Assembly (NCBI GenBank): GCA_022508285.1 | Contig: JAFLVN010000008.1 | Location: 1 to 55,147, forward strand | Source of the DNA: Clostridiales bacterium | Lineage (GTDB): Bacteria; Bacillota; Clostridia; Christensenellales; Borkfalkiaceae | Direction: 5' to 3' | DNA: 55,147 nucleotides | In this document: positions 36,063 to 43,894 of the stretch, piece after piece | How the letters are laid out: every line of letters starts with the position of its first letter | How positions within the stretch are numbered: position 1 is the first letter of the stretch | Translations under genes and position numbers: made by a program | The notes under the pieces: generated by a model | What the model saw: only the letters and a program-made list of their open reading frames with translations | Databases searched by the model: none | Told to the model about the DNA's origin: nothing

Positions 36063-36138
36063 GCTACTGTGGCTCAGTTGGTAGAGCAGCTGATTCGTAA
36101 TCAGCAGGTCGCCGGTTCGAGTCCGGCCAGTAGCTCCA
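36063..36138 (+). tRNA. tRNA-Thr (anticodon CGT)
   Basis: The 76-base sequence folds into a standard cloverleaf: acceptor GCTACTG/CAGTAGC, D-arm with AGTTGGTA, anticodon stem GCTGA/TCAGC with loop TTCGTAA, and T-arm GCCGG-TTCGAGT-CCGGC. The anticodon CGT reads ACG (Thr). The discriminator base is T and CCA is encoded. Confidence 0.95.
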
Positions 36139-36173
36139 AAAATAGCATTGCCAATCGCAGCAATGCTATTTTT
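36138..36173 (+). terminator. terminator of tRNA-Thr
   Basis: A 14-bp stem (36138-36151 with 36160-36173, 8-base loop) ends in five T and begins at the last base of the CCA. Confidence 0.85.
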
Positions 36174-36269
36174 GTACTGTGGCGGCGAGAACCGAGGTTC
36201 GCGCGAGGCGGCAGAGCCGCCGACGCCTTGCGCACTATATTGTAAAAAAATTCAGATAATGAGGCGCAA

Positions 36270-36288
36270 AGTCCGGCCAGTAGCTCCA
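36270..36288. repeat. 19-bp copy of the tRNA-Thr 3' end, att-like
   Basis: Bases 36270-36288 repeat exactly 36120-36138, the end of the T-loop through CCA. The 131 bases between the copies hold the tRNA terminator, several GC-rich dyads (gcgcgaggcg 36201-36210 with cgccttgcgc 36224-36233) and no gene. This is the footprint expected of an integrative element that used the tRNA 3' end and was then lost. Confidence 0.75.
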
Positions 36289-36291
36289 GCG

Positions 36292-36323
36292 AAAAAAGTC
36301 GACACTTTTATGCCGACTTTTTT
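36292..36323. terminator. second terminator after the tRNA copy
   Basis: A 10-bp stem (36292-36301 with 36314-36323) gives a T-run on both strands. It follows the tRNA 3' copy and may be the original tRNA terminator; it also serves the convergent hutD gene. Confidence 0.78.
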
Positions 36324-36325
36324 TG

Positions 36326-36871
36326 TTATATAAAAATTCTGCACACTATCGCTTTGGTCGCCTCAATGGTGGCTCGCTCGTCCTTTTCCATGTGTATCAC
36401 AGCCAGACCGCCCGGCTCCACACTCAGGGCTTTGCCATCAACCGTCACGTCCCCACCGTCTACGGGATAGACGCAGCAGATTCCGGCATTGACGGTCAGT
36501 CCTCCGCCCATCACCATCATGCTGCCCCCGACTCCTTTGAGCATCAGGTTGAAATCGGTGGCCTTGCCCGAGCAGTGGGTAGCGGTACCACCGTCGAAGC
36601 GGTAGGGCTCGTCCAGCGGTGCCATGGTGACCGTCCGCCCGTCGGGATGGCTCAGGGTGAATCCTCCGCTCAGCGGTGTAATGTACCGGACTACGCCTGG
36701 CAAGGAGGTGAAATCGCTCTCTTCAAGCCGTACTGTAGCCGAGCTGATCCTGGCTTGGAAATCGCGTGATGCATAGTTGCCGTCTTCGGGCCAGAGCCAT
36801 AATTCGGTGGTGGCGCCCCCGGTCCATACCGAGGTGGAGCAGTCCTTTGGGGAATAGATCTTTATCTGCAT
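36326..36871 (-). CDS. hutD: HutD/Ves family cupin protein
   Basis: This 181-residue protein is a double cupin of the HutD/Ves family. Family blocks are WTGGATTELWLWPEDGNYASRDFQARISSATV near the N-terminus and YITPLSGGFTLSH in the middle. HutD has been linked to histidine use in proteobacteria, but its activity is not settled and no hut genes are here. The gene is visibly richer in C and G at third positions than its neighbours and has a perfect GAGGAGG site, so it is a likely horizontal arrival beside the tRNA locus. Confidence 0.85.
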   Translation of the reverse strand: MQIKIYSPKDCSTSVWTGGATTELWLWPEDGNYASRDFQARISSATVRLEESDFTSLPGVVRYITPLSGGFTLSHPDGRTVTMAPLDEPYRFDGGTATHCSGKATDFNLMLKGVGGSMMVMGGGLTVNAGICCVYPVDGGDVTVDGKALSVEPGGLAVIHMEKDERATIEATKAIVCRIFI

Positions 36872-36926
36872 GAGAATGCCTCCTCAAGATTTATCTATAA
36901 TAGCACTAAAATATTCAACATTATAA

Positions 36927-36956
36927 ATTATATCATACTCCACTAATTTAGGTCAA
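36927..36956 (-). promoter_or_regulatory. promoter for hutD
   Basis: On the minus strand TTGACC (36956-36951), 18 bases, TATAAT (36932-36927). The remaining spacer up to 37172 holds only the stem at 37032-37067 and a TATAAT near 37122 that probably serves the next operon. Confidence 0.65.
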
Positions 36957-37031
36957 TAAACGCGTACCGTATAACAAAAGCACTTTAACAAATTTGTCCG
37001 AGTGCAGCCTTTTCGTGCTACATAGACCAAA

Positions 37032-37067
37032 TGTAACGAGGCGTTTGTGCCTCGTTGCATTTTTATT
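37032..37067 (+). terminator. orphan terminator
   Basis: An 11-bp stem (37032-37042 with 37049-37059, one G-T wobble) is followed by tttttattt on the plus strand. No plus-strand gene lies between the tRNA and this point, so it terminates either read-through from the tRNA region, an unseen small RNA, or a gene since lost. Confidence 0.7.
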
Positions 37068-37172
37068 TACTCAAAATGATATTTGAAACAAATTTTCTGT
37101 TTACAATTAAAGCTATTTAATGTATAATGTATTTTGTATAAGTATATACACATTTGATAAAGCGGTAAAACT

Positions 37173-38192
37173 ATGGCACGAATGAGTAAAATAAAGAAGA
37201 GAAAGATTAAATTTATCGTTTTTCTTTCAACGGTTACCGCGTTTATAGTTGCGCTGATTATAACAAATTTTTTTGTTCCCGTAATTTATCTTACCGCATA
37301 CTTTCACTTTAAAAAAGATAGCAACCCTATCGGACAAATGCGCATTCGCTATATTGACGTTGGGTATGGCAATTGTACTTTTATTGAACTTCCCGACGGT
37401 AAAACGATGCTTATCGACGGCGGCACAGGCACGTACGGCAACATTTACCAATTGCTAAGCGTATTAAATAAGAGCAAAATAGAAACCATTGATTACCTTG
37501 TATGTACTTCGGTAAAAAGCGAACACTGCGGTGCACTTAAAGAAATTGTGCGGTACAAGAACGTAGGCACAGCTTTTATTCCTTATGTCACTAACTTGTA
37601 TATTACCGATGAATATGCTGCATTTTACAAGCAACTATTAAAAAGCGGTGCGCACGTTGAAGTTTCCGAATACAGTAAGGGCATTTATAACGATGAATAC
37701 GGCTACTTTTTCGGCATCATGTCTCCCTCGGCTACAACAAGTCCCGACTCCGAATATGATGCGATGAATACCGAGCCGACAAAGAAGAATATCAACAATG
37801 CTTCGGCAGTTTTATGGCTTGAATATGCCGGCAGCGGTTTTATGTTTTTAAGTGATGTCGGCGTAGAAGTACAGCAGAGGATTACCCAAGAACTTAACTC
37901 TGAAGGAAGTAAAATAGTTGTTGACGGCAAAATCTTTAATCTTTCGCCCTGCATCGCACTTGAAGTGTCAAACCATTGCGCAAGCGGGTACGTTGAGCCG
38001 TTATTATATGATTTTATTGAGCCCCAAGCGGCAATAATTTCAGTGGGAAAGAATGCGCAAGCGTGTCCATCAAATGCAGAAATTGCAAACGTTCAACTAT
38101 ATACAAACGGAAATATTTACCGCACTGATGTACACGGCACAATAACGGTAACGGTTAACGCAAACGGATATAAGATTTCAAAGGAGAAATAA
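37173..38192 (+). CDS. degenerate metallo-beta-lactamase-fold membrane protein
   Basis: This 339-residue protein has a basic N-terminus, one transmembrane helix (about 13-40) and an outside domain like the ComEC C-terminal hydrolase (RYIDVGYGNCTFIELPDGKTMLIDGG). The metal motif HxHxDH is broken: SVKSEH (113-118) keeps only the last His. Asp in FMFLSDVG and His in VSNHCASG remain. Zinc hydrolysis is therefore doubtful; it may bind a ligand instead. It shares one base with the aroC start, so it is translated with the shikimate genes, which is unexpected. Function unknown. Confidence 0.82.
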   Translation: MARMSKIKKRKIKFIVFLSTVTAFIVALIITNFFVPVIYLTAYFHFKKDSNPIGQMRIRYIDVGYGNCTFIELPDGKTMLIDGGTGTYGNIYQLLSVLNKSKIETIDYLVCTSVKSEHCGALKEIVRYKNVGTAFIPYVTNLYITDEYAAFYKQLLKSGAHVEVSEYSKGIYNDEYGYFFGIMSPSATTSPDSEYDAMNTEPTKKNINNASAVLWLEYAGSGFMFLSDVGVEVQQRITQELNSEGSKIVVDGKIFNLSPCIALEVSNHCASGYVEPLLYDFIEPQAAIISVGKNAQACPSNAEIANVQLYTNGNIYRTDVHGTITVTVNANGYKISKEK

Positions 38193-39316
38193 TGAGGCTC
38201 ATTACGGCGGGAGAATCGCACGGCAAAACTCTAACGGGAATAATCGAAGGACTGCCTTCCAATTTAAAAATTGATATAGCCGAAATAAACGGCTATCTCG
38301 CCCTGCGTCAGAGCGGATACGGCAGGGGGGAGCGGCAAAAAATCGAATGTGACAGAATAGAGATTTTAAGCGGCGTCCGCAATCTTTTAACACTCGGCAG
38401 TCCGCTCGCCTTTGAAATAAAAAACAGAGATTACGATAATTGGCGAAATATTTTAGCTCCCGAGGGCTGTGATACAACGCAGAAAACCATAACAAAGGTG
38501 CGCCCCGGTCACGCTGATTTAACAGGCGTTATAAAGTATGACCAAACAGATGCCCGCAACGTGGCTGAGCGTGCAAGCGCAAGAGAAACGGCAGTCAGAG
38601 TTGCGGCAGGCAGTATTTTAAGGCAGTATCTTGCCGAACTCGGCGTGCAAATTTCGGGATACGTTAAAAGTGTGTGTGGAATCTGCGACGATAAATATCA
38701 TACCTTTGAGGAGCTCAAAAACGCAAAAAGTCAACCGCTTTTCATGCTCGACGGGCTTAAACAGCGGCAGTCTATGGAACTCATCGACAAACTCAAAGAG
38801 GACGGCGACACGGCGGGCGGAATAATAGAAATCCGTATAAAAGGGTTAAAATGTGGCTTCGGCAGTTGTATGCAATACGGGGCAAAGCTGGACGCAATAC
38901 TCTGCGGTGCGATGATGAGCGTTCAGGCAATAAAGGGAGTTGAAGTAGGTTTAGGTTTTGAAGGTGCGAATCTTCGAGGCAGTGCCGTTCACGATAAAAT
39001 TTATTACGACAACGGATTTTACCGCGAAACAAATAACGCAGGCGGCATAGAGGGCGGTATGTCCAACGGCGAAGAAATAGTTCTCCGTGCGGCAATGAAA
39101 CCCATTCCCACACTGATGCGGGGATTAAGAACGGTGGACTATATTACAAAAGAGCCGCAGACTGCTGAAAGTGAGCGTAGCGACGTTTGCGCGATATGTG
39201 CGGCGGAAATAGTGCTTGAAAGCGTTGTTGCCACAGCTCTTGCCGAAGTCGTATCGGATAGACTTGGCGGCGACAACATGCGTGAAGTAAAGGAACGCTA
39301 TAAAAAATTAAAGTAA
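38192..39316 (+). CDS. aroC: chorismate synthase
   Basis: This 374-residue FMN-dependent enzyme forms chorismate, the last step of the shikimate pathway. Signatures are GESHGKTLTGIIEG, RQSGYGRGERQKIE, RPGHADLTGVIKY and RASARETAVRVAAG. The AAGGAG before its ATG lies in the end of the preceding gene. It leads the aro cluster although it is the last enzyme. Confidence 0.95.
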   Translation: MRLITAGESHGKTLTGIIEGLPSNLKIDIAEINGYLALRQSGYGRGERQKIECDRIEILSGVRNLLTLGSPLAFEIKNRDYDNWRNILAPEGCDTTQKTITKVRPGHADLTGVIKYDQTDARNVAERASARETAVRVAAGSILRQYLAELGVQISGYVKSVCGICDDKYHTFEELKNAKSQPLFMLDGLKQRQSMELIDKLKEDGDTAGGIIEIRIKGLKCGFGSCMQYGAKLDAILCGAMMSVQAIKGVEVGLGFEGANLRGSAVHDKIYYDNGFYRETNNAGGIEGGMSNGEEIVLRAAMKPIPTLMRGLRTVDYITKEPQTAESERSDVCAICAAEIVLESVVATALAEVVSDRLGGDNMREVKERYKKLK

Positions 39317-39317
39317 A

Positions 39318-40382
39318 ATGAAAGATATAACAATAAATACCCCCTTGCAGAAAAGTGTGATTCATTGCGGCGAGGGCGCATTTGAAAAGTACGCAGCCGA
39401 GTTGAAAGTGAGACAACTCTTTATTGTCACCGACTCAAACGTCTTTGCCTGGTACCGCCACGATATCTGGCGTGCTTTCGGCGACAATGTGCCCGTGCAC
39501 ATTATCCCTGCGGGCGAAACGAGTAAAACAGTCCGCAACCTTACGGAAATATTAAAGGCAATGCTCGATAGCGGTATGAACAGGGACTGTACGGTTGTGG
39601 CATTCGGAGGCGGTGTGGTGGGGGATATAGCAGGGCTTGCCGCCTCGCTTTATATGCGTGGAGTGCGCCTCGTGCAAATTCCCACAACCCTTCTTGCACA
39701 GGTAGACAGCTCTGTGGGTGGAAAGACCGCAGTCGATTTCGGCGGCGTAAAAAACGTAATAGGTACATTTTATCAACCCGAGGAAGTAATCGCCGACCCC
39801 TGCTTTTTATCTACGTTGCCCGAAAGAGAAATTCGTTGCGGACTGGGCGAAATTATAAAATACGGAGCGCTCAATGCCCGGATTCTTACACTGCTTAAGA
39901 GCAATATAAACAATCTCAAATCAACTGAATTTTTACAGGAAATAATCTATCAGTGCATAAAGCACAAAGCCGAAATCGTTGCCGAGGACGAGCACGATAA
40001 TAAAGGGCTCAGAAAAACTCTAAATTTGGGGCACACCACTGGGCATGCGTTAGAGCTCTATTACCGCAAAAAGTCGCACGGTGAATTTGTGCTAATCGGC
40101 ATGTATTACGAGCTCTATATAGCCGAAAAACTCAACACGTGCCCGCAAAACTATGCAAACAGTTTGAGAAATCTCATCAAAGCAGTCATAAAAAGAATAC
40201 CCGCTTACGAGGACGTTGCAACCGCCGCCGACCTTGCAAAATACGATAAAAAGAACAGCGGTTTAGATATCACGTTAATCGTGCCCGAAAGCGAGGGCAA
40301 GTGTGCGGAAATTAAGCTTTCCGCCGAGCAGTACACGCAAATGCTTGAGGAGTGCGCTTTGGTTTTAAAGGGGCAGGCATGA
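39318..40382 (+). CDS. aroB: 3-dehydroquinate synthase
   Basis: This 354-residue NAD- and metal-dependent enzyme makes 3-dehydroquinate. The NAD loop GGGVVGDIAG, the active stretch QIPTTLLAQVDSSVGGKTAVD and the metal ligands in EDEHDNKGLRKTLNLGHTTGHALE are present. There is no Shine-Dalgarno sequence; it starts 1 base after the aroC stop. Confidence 0.95.
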   Translation: MKDITINTPLQKSVIHCGEGAFEKYAAELKVRQLFIVTDSNVFAWYRHDIWRAFGDNVPVHIIPAGETSKTVRNLTEILKAMLDSGMNRDCTVVAFGGGVVGDIAGLAASLYMRGVRLVQIPTTLLAQVDSSVGGKTAVDFGGVKNVIGTFYQPEEVIADPCFLSTLPEREIRCGLGEIIKYGALNARILTLLKSNINNLKSTEFLQEIIYQCIKHKAEIVAEDEHDNKGLRKTLNLGHTTGHALELYYRKKSHGEFVLIGMYYELYIAEKLNTCPQNYANSLRNLIKAVIKRIPAYEDVATAADLAKYDKKNSGLDITLIVPESEGKCAEIKLSAEQYTQMLEECALVLKGQA

Positions 40383-41182
40383 AGGAATTAAGGTTAGCGG
40401 TAATCGGCAAGGACGTGTCAAAATCAACTAGCCCCGAAATCCATAAATTTATTGCAACCAGCATGGGCAAAAGTATTAGCTACGAAAAAATTTCCGTGCC
40501 CGTGTACGGGTTTGAGCAATGCATAAGTGAAATACTTGAGGCATATTATGGGGTCAATGTAACAATTCCCTATAAACTTTCGGTAATTCCCTATCTAAAA
40601 AAATTAGATGGTGACGCAAAAACTTTCGGCTCGGTTAATACCGTTACCACCCGAGATTTATGCGGTTACAATACCGACGGCGTCGGCTATTCGATGATGC
40701 TCGAAAATGAAAATGTTGACGTAAAGAGTAAAGAAGTTTTACTTCTCGGCGCAGGCGGCGCAGGTAGAAGCGTCTCAAAAAAGTTGCTCGACATGGGCGC
40801 AAAAGTCAGTGTATACGATAAAAATTCCGCCAAGGCATATGCCCTGTCGCACGAATTCGGCGAACTCAACGCCATTGAAAGTTTAAATGTAAAGCCCTAT
40901 TATCTCATTGTCAACGCTACGGGCGTGGGCATGCACGAGTCGGAGGGGCAGTCGCCTGTCGGTGAGAACTTGCTCGGCTTATGCGAAGTTGCGGTAGACC
41001 TCATATATTCACCCCCCAAAAGCAAATTTTTGGAAATTGCCGAAGGCTTGGGTAAAAAAATTGTAAACGGCGTAGGAATGCTCTTTTATCAGGCGTATTA
41101 TTCGGAGTGTATCTACTTCGGCTTAAAGCCAAATAGCATGCAGGCAAAACGGCTTTTCGAAGAATATCTAAAGGAGAACTGA
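40379..41182 (+). CDS. aroE: shikimate dehydrogenase
   Basis: This 267-residue NADP enzyme reduces 3-dehydroshikimate. The substrate serines are in SKSTSPEIH, the catalytic lysine in NVTIPYK and the Asp in YNTDGVG; the cofactor loop is GAGGAGRS. I chose ATG 40379 (overlap of 4 bases with aroB; GGGGCAGG upstream) rather than an earlier in-frame ATG inside aroB. Confidence 0.94.
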   Translation: MKELRLAVIGKDVSKSTSPEIHKFIATSMGKSISYEKISVPVYGFEQCISEILEAYYGVNVTIPYKLSVIPYLKKLDGDAKTFGSVNTVTTRDLCGYNTDGVGYSMMLENENVDVKSKEVLLLGAGGAGRSVSKKLLDMGAKVSVYDKNSAKAYALSHEFGELNAIESLNVKPYYLIVNATGVGMHESEGQSPVGENLLGLCEVAVDLIYSPPKSKFLEIAEGLGKKIVNGVGMLFYQAYYSECIYFGLKPNSMQAKRLFEEYLKEN

Positions 41183-41183
41183 A

Positions 41184-41594
41184 ATGAAATTTCTCTTTAT
41201 AAACGGCGTCAATCTGAACATGACGGGAAAAAGGCAAAAGGATATATACGGCGCTCAGACGCTCGATGAAATCAATGCCGAGATAGCCGCCCACTTCAAT
41301 GGTGACGAATGCGAATTTTATCAAAGCAATATTGAGGGAGAAATTTGCACTAAGCTGCAAACTGCCGCCTGCGACGGTATTATTTTAAATGCTGGCGCAT
41401 ACACCCATTACAGCTACGCAATCCGGGATGCAATTGCTTCGATTGGTATCCCCGTAATAGAGGTGCACATGTCAAACGTGCATGCACGGGAGGAGTTCCG
41501 TCACACCTCGGTAATTTCCGCCGTGTGCAAGGGTGTTGTTGAAGGCTTCGGTAAAAACAGCTACATTCTTGCCGCAGAGAGCTTTAAATTATGA
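41184..41594 (+). CDS. aroQ: 3-dehydroquinate dehydratase, type II
   Basis: This 136-residue enzyme removes water from 3-dehydroquinate. The order INGVNLNMTGKR, NAGAYTHYSYAIRDAI and EVHMSNVHAREEFRHTS is that of type II. The usual Pro in GPNLN is Val. The catalytic Tyr of the lid appears as DIYGAQTL. It overlaps aroK by 4 bases. Confidence 0.94.
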   Translation: MKFLFINGVNLNMTGKRQKDIYGAQTLDEINAEIAAHFNGDECEFYQSNIEGEICTKLQTAACDGIILNAGAYTHYSYAIRDAIASIGIPVIEVHMSNVHAREEFRHTSVISAVCKGVVEGFGKNSYILAAESFKL

Positions 41595-42085
41595 ACATAA
41601 TTCTTGCGGGAATGCCTGGCAGCGGCAAGAGCGTAGTGTCTATTTTGCTTGCCGCAAAACTCGGTTTTAAAGCGGTAGATACAGATGCCGTCATCGAGGA
41701 AAGCCACGGTAAAATATCAAAAATTTTTGCCGATTACGGAGAAGGATATTTCCGCAAATTAGAAAGTGAAGTCATAGAAAAACTCGCTTCAATCGACAAT
41801 ACTGTCATAGCAACGGGCGGCGGCAGTCTTATAAATCCGAAAAATTGTACGGCTCTCCGTGCGAGCGGAAAAATAATTTATTTAAAGACAGAAGTGAATG
41901 AGCTTACTAAAAGGCTTAAGGGTGACTTATCCCGTCCGCTGCTTTTTGGCGATATGCAAGCGAACCTTAAAAATCTATATGACAGGCGTGCGAAAATCTT
42001 TGAGGCGGCAGCCGATTACGCCGTACAAACCGACGGGCTCACGCCCGATGAAATTGCCGAAAAAATCGTGGAGCTTTTAAAATGA
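41591..42085 (+). CDS. aroK: shikimate kinase
   Basis: This 164-residue kinase phosphorylates shikimate. Walker A is GMPGSGKS, Asp in DTDAVIEE binds shikimate, and the GGG(S) and RPLL motifs are present. Coupled at both ends. aroA (EPSP synthase) and DAHP synthase are not in this window. Confidence 0.94.
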   Translation: MNIILAGMPGSGKSVVSILLAAKLGFKAVDTDAVIEESHGKISKIFADYGEGYFRKLESEVIEKLASIDNTVIATGGGSLINPKNCTALRASGKIIYLKTEVNELTKRLKGDLSRPLLFGDMQANLKNLYDRRAKIFEAAADYAVQTDGLTPDEIAEKIVELLK

Positions 42086-42804
42086 AAACTGCTTTAATTA
42101 CGGGCGGAACAAAGGGAATAGGCAAGGCTATCGCTCTTGCGTTTTTGCAGCAGGGCTACGAGGTGGTTTTAAACTATGATAGCGACGAAGCCGCCGCTCT
42201 TGCCGCACAAGAAGAATTCAATATGATGGGCTATTGCCCTTTGCTACTTCGTGCCGACGTCTCCGACGAAAAGCAGGTTGTCGATATGTTCCGTGATTTC
42301 TTTTCTATCTACGGCAAAATCGACGTGCTCGTAAACAATGCTGGGATATCGCAGATAAACGTATTCCAGGATACCACGCCCGAGGAGTGGGACAGAATTT
42401 TCGGCGTAAACGTCAAGGGCGCATATCTTTGCTGTCGGGAAGTTGTCGATAAGATGATAGGCAGGGGCGGCAGCATAATAAACATATCCTCTATATGGGG
42501 TGAAGTCGGTGCAAGCTGCGAAGTGGCGTATTCGGCATCAAAGGGTGCGGTAATCGCATTCACAAAAGCGCTTGCAAAGGAGCTTGCCCCCTCCAAAGTC
42601 CGTGTAAACTGCGTTTCCCCCGGAGTTATAGACACGGGTATGAACGCTCATCTCTCCTCAGCCGAAATGGACGAGCTGATAAATCAGATTCCTCTCGGCA
42701 GACTCGGCAGACCCGAAGAAGTTGCGAAAGCCTGCATCTATCTCGCCGAAAATGCCTACGTCACTGGCGAAGTGCTGTCGGTTGGCGGCGGATTTGCAAA
42801 ATAA
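42082..42804 (+). CDS. short-chain dehydrogenase, FabG-like
   Basis: This 240-residue Rossmann oxidoreductase has the cofactor loop TGGTKGIGKAIA, the NNAG motif, Ser in INISSIWG and the catalytic pair in YSASK. It resembles 3-oxoacyl-ACP reductase FabG, but other SDR substrates are possible; its place at the end of an aro operon, without fatty-acid genes nearby, argues for caution. It overlaps aroK by 4 bases. Confidence 0.85.
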   Translation: MKTALITGGTKGIGKAIALAFLQQGYEVVLNYDSDEAAALAAQEEFNMMGYCPLLLRADVSDEKQVVDMFRDFFSIYGKIDVLVNNAGISQINVFQDTTPEEWDRIFGVNVKGAYLCCREVVDKMIGRGGSIINISSIWGEVGASCEVAYSASKGAVIAFTKALAKELAPSKVRVNCVSPGVIDTGMNAHLSSAEMDELINQIPLGRLGRPEEVAKACIYLAENAYVTGEVLSVGGGFAK

Positions 42805-42849
42805 TTTACAATTTTTTATTATAAAAAAGTAAAATCGAAAAATTTTTCG
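42805..42849 (+). promoter_or_regulatory. promoter with 14-bp palindrome before dgt
   Basis: TTTACA (42805-42810), a 19-base spacer and TAAAAT (42830-42835). Directly after it is the perfect palindrome cgaaaaatttttcg (42836-42849), which overlaps the expected transcription start and is a good operator candidate. GCGGA stands immediately before the ATG. Confidence 0.5.
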
Positions 42850-42864
42850 TATTATTAAAGCGGA

Positions 42865-43893
42865 ATGAAACAAAAACCCTGTTTAAAAGAGCGTACGTAC
42901 GCCATAGAAGACTGCTTTTTCTCGCCGTATGCGTGCAAATCCAAAGATACGCAAGGAAGAGAAAGGGAGGAAAAACCGTGCTCCATGCGCACGGATTTTC
43001 AACGCGACAGGGACAGAATAATCTACTGTAAGTCCTTCAGAAGGTTGAAGAATAAGACTCAGGTCTTTTTTTCACCCGAGGGCGACCACTACATAACACG
43101 ACTTACGCACACGCTCGACGTGGCGCAGATAGCAAGAAGCATAGCCCGTGCGCTCTCTTTAAATGAGGACCTTGCCGAAGCCATAGCGCTGGGACACGAT
43201 TTGGGGCACACGCCGTTCGGTCACAGCGGCGAGCGCATATTGAATAAACTTTCCCCTAACGGATTCCGTCACAACGAGCAGTCGCTCCGAGTAGTGGACG
43301 TGCTCGAAAAGGACGGAAGAGGGCTCAATCTTACTTTTGAAGTCCGTGACGGCATTTTAAACCACAGAAAGAGCGGCAAGCCCGCCACGCTCGAGGGAGA
43401 GTGCGTTTCAATCGCCGACAGAATAGCCTATATAAACCACGACCTCGACGACGCTTTCCGTGCGGGTATTCTCACCGAAAACGACGTTCCCGAAAAAATC
43501 CGTAAAGTGCTCGGAAAAACCTCCAAGGAGCGCATAAACCGTGCAATTACTTCGGTGTTTCAAACGAGCGCAGACAAAAATTTTGTAAAGATGGACGACG
43601 AAGTTGAAGAGGCAAGCGAAAACCTGCGTGTATTCATGTTTGATAAAGTTTACTTTTCGGGCTCGGCGAGGGGCGAGGAAGAAAAGGCGGAAAAAATGCT
43701 AACCGCCATGTACGAGTATTTTATACAAAATACGGACAAGCTCCCTCAAACCTATACCAGTTTACTTGAAAAATACACCAAAGAGCAAACCGTATGCGAC
43801 TATCTTTCGTCCATGACGGACAGATACGCCGTATATACGTTCAATAAAATATTCGTTCCCAAAGGTTGGACGTTTATAGACGAAAACAATTGA
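42865..43893 (+). CDS. dgt: dGTPase-like HD-domain phosphohydrolase
   Basis: This 342-residue HD-superfamily protein is of the short deoxyguanosinetriphosphate triphosphohydrolase type. The HD residues are in RLTHTLDVAQIA and GHDLGHTPFGHSGE, with a later Asp in ADRIAYINHDLDD. It is predicted to hydrolyse dGTP or other dNTPs to the nucleoside and triphosphate. In Clostridia a gene like this often precedes dnaG and rpoD, as here, which links dNTP pools to replication start. One base separates it from dnaG. Confidence 0.9.
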   Translation: MKQKPCLKERTYAIEDCFFSPYACKSKDTQGREREEKPCSMRTDFQRDRDRIIYCKSFRRLKNKTQVFFSPEGDHYITRLTHTLDVAQIARSIARALSLNEDLAEAIALGHDLGHTPFGHSGERILNKLSPNGFRHNEQSLRVVDVLEKDGRGLNLTFEVRDGILNHRKSGKPATLEGECVSIADRIAYINHDLDDAFRAGILTENDVPEKIRKVLGKTSKERINRAITSVFQTSADKNFVKMDDEVEEASENLRVFMFDKVYFSGSARGEEEKAEKMLTAMYEYFIQNTDKLPQTYTSLLEKYTKEQTVCDYLSSMTDRYAVYTFNKIFVPKGWTFIDENN

Positions 43894-43894
43894 T

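Noticed and set aside
36270-36288. Second tRNA gene
   Set aside because: Only the 3' 19 bases are present; no D-arm or anticodon arm precedes them.
36148-36333. 61-codon frame after the tRNA
   Set aside because: It crosses the tRNA terminator, the att-like repeat and a second terminator; no ribosome site.
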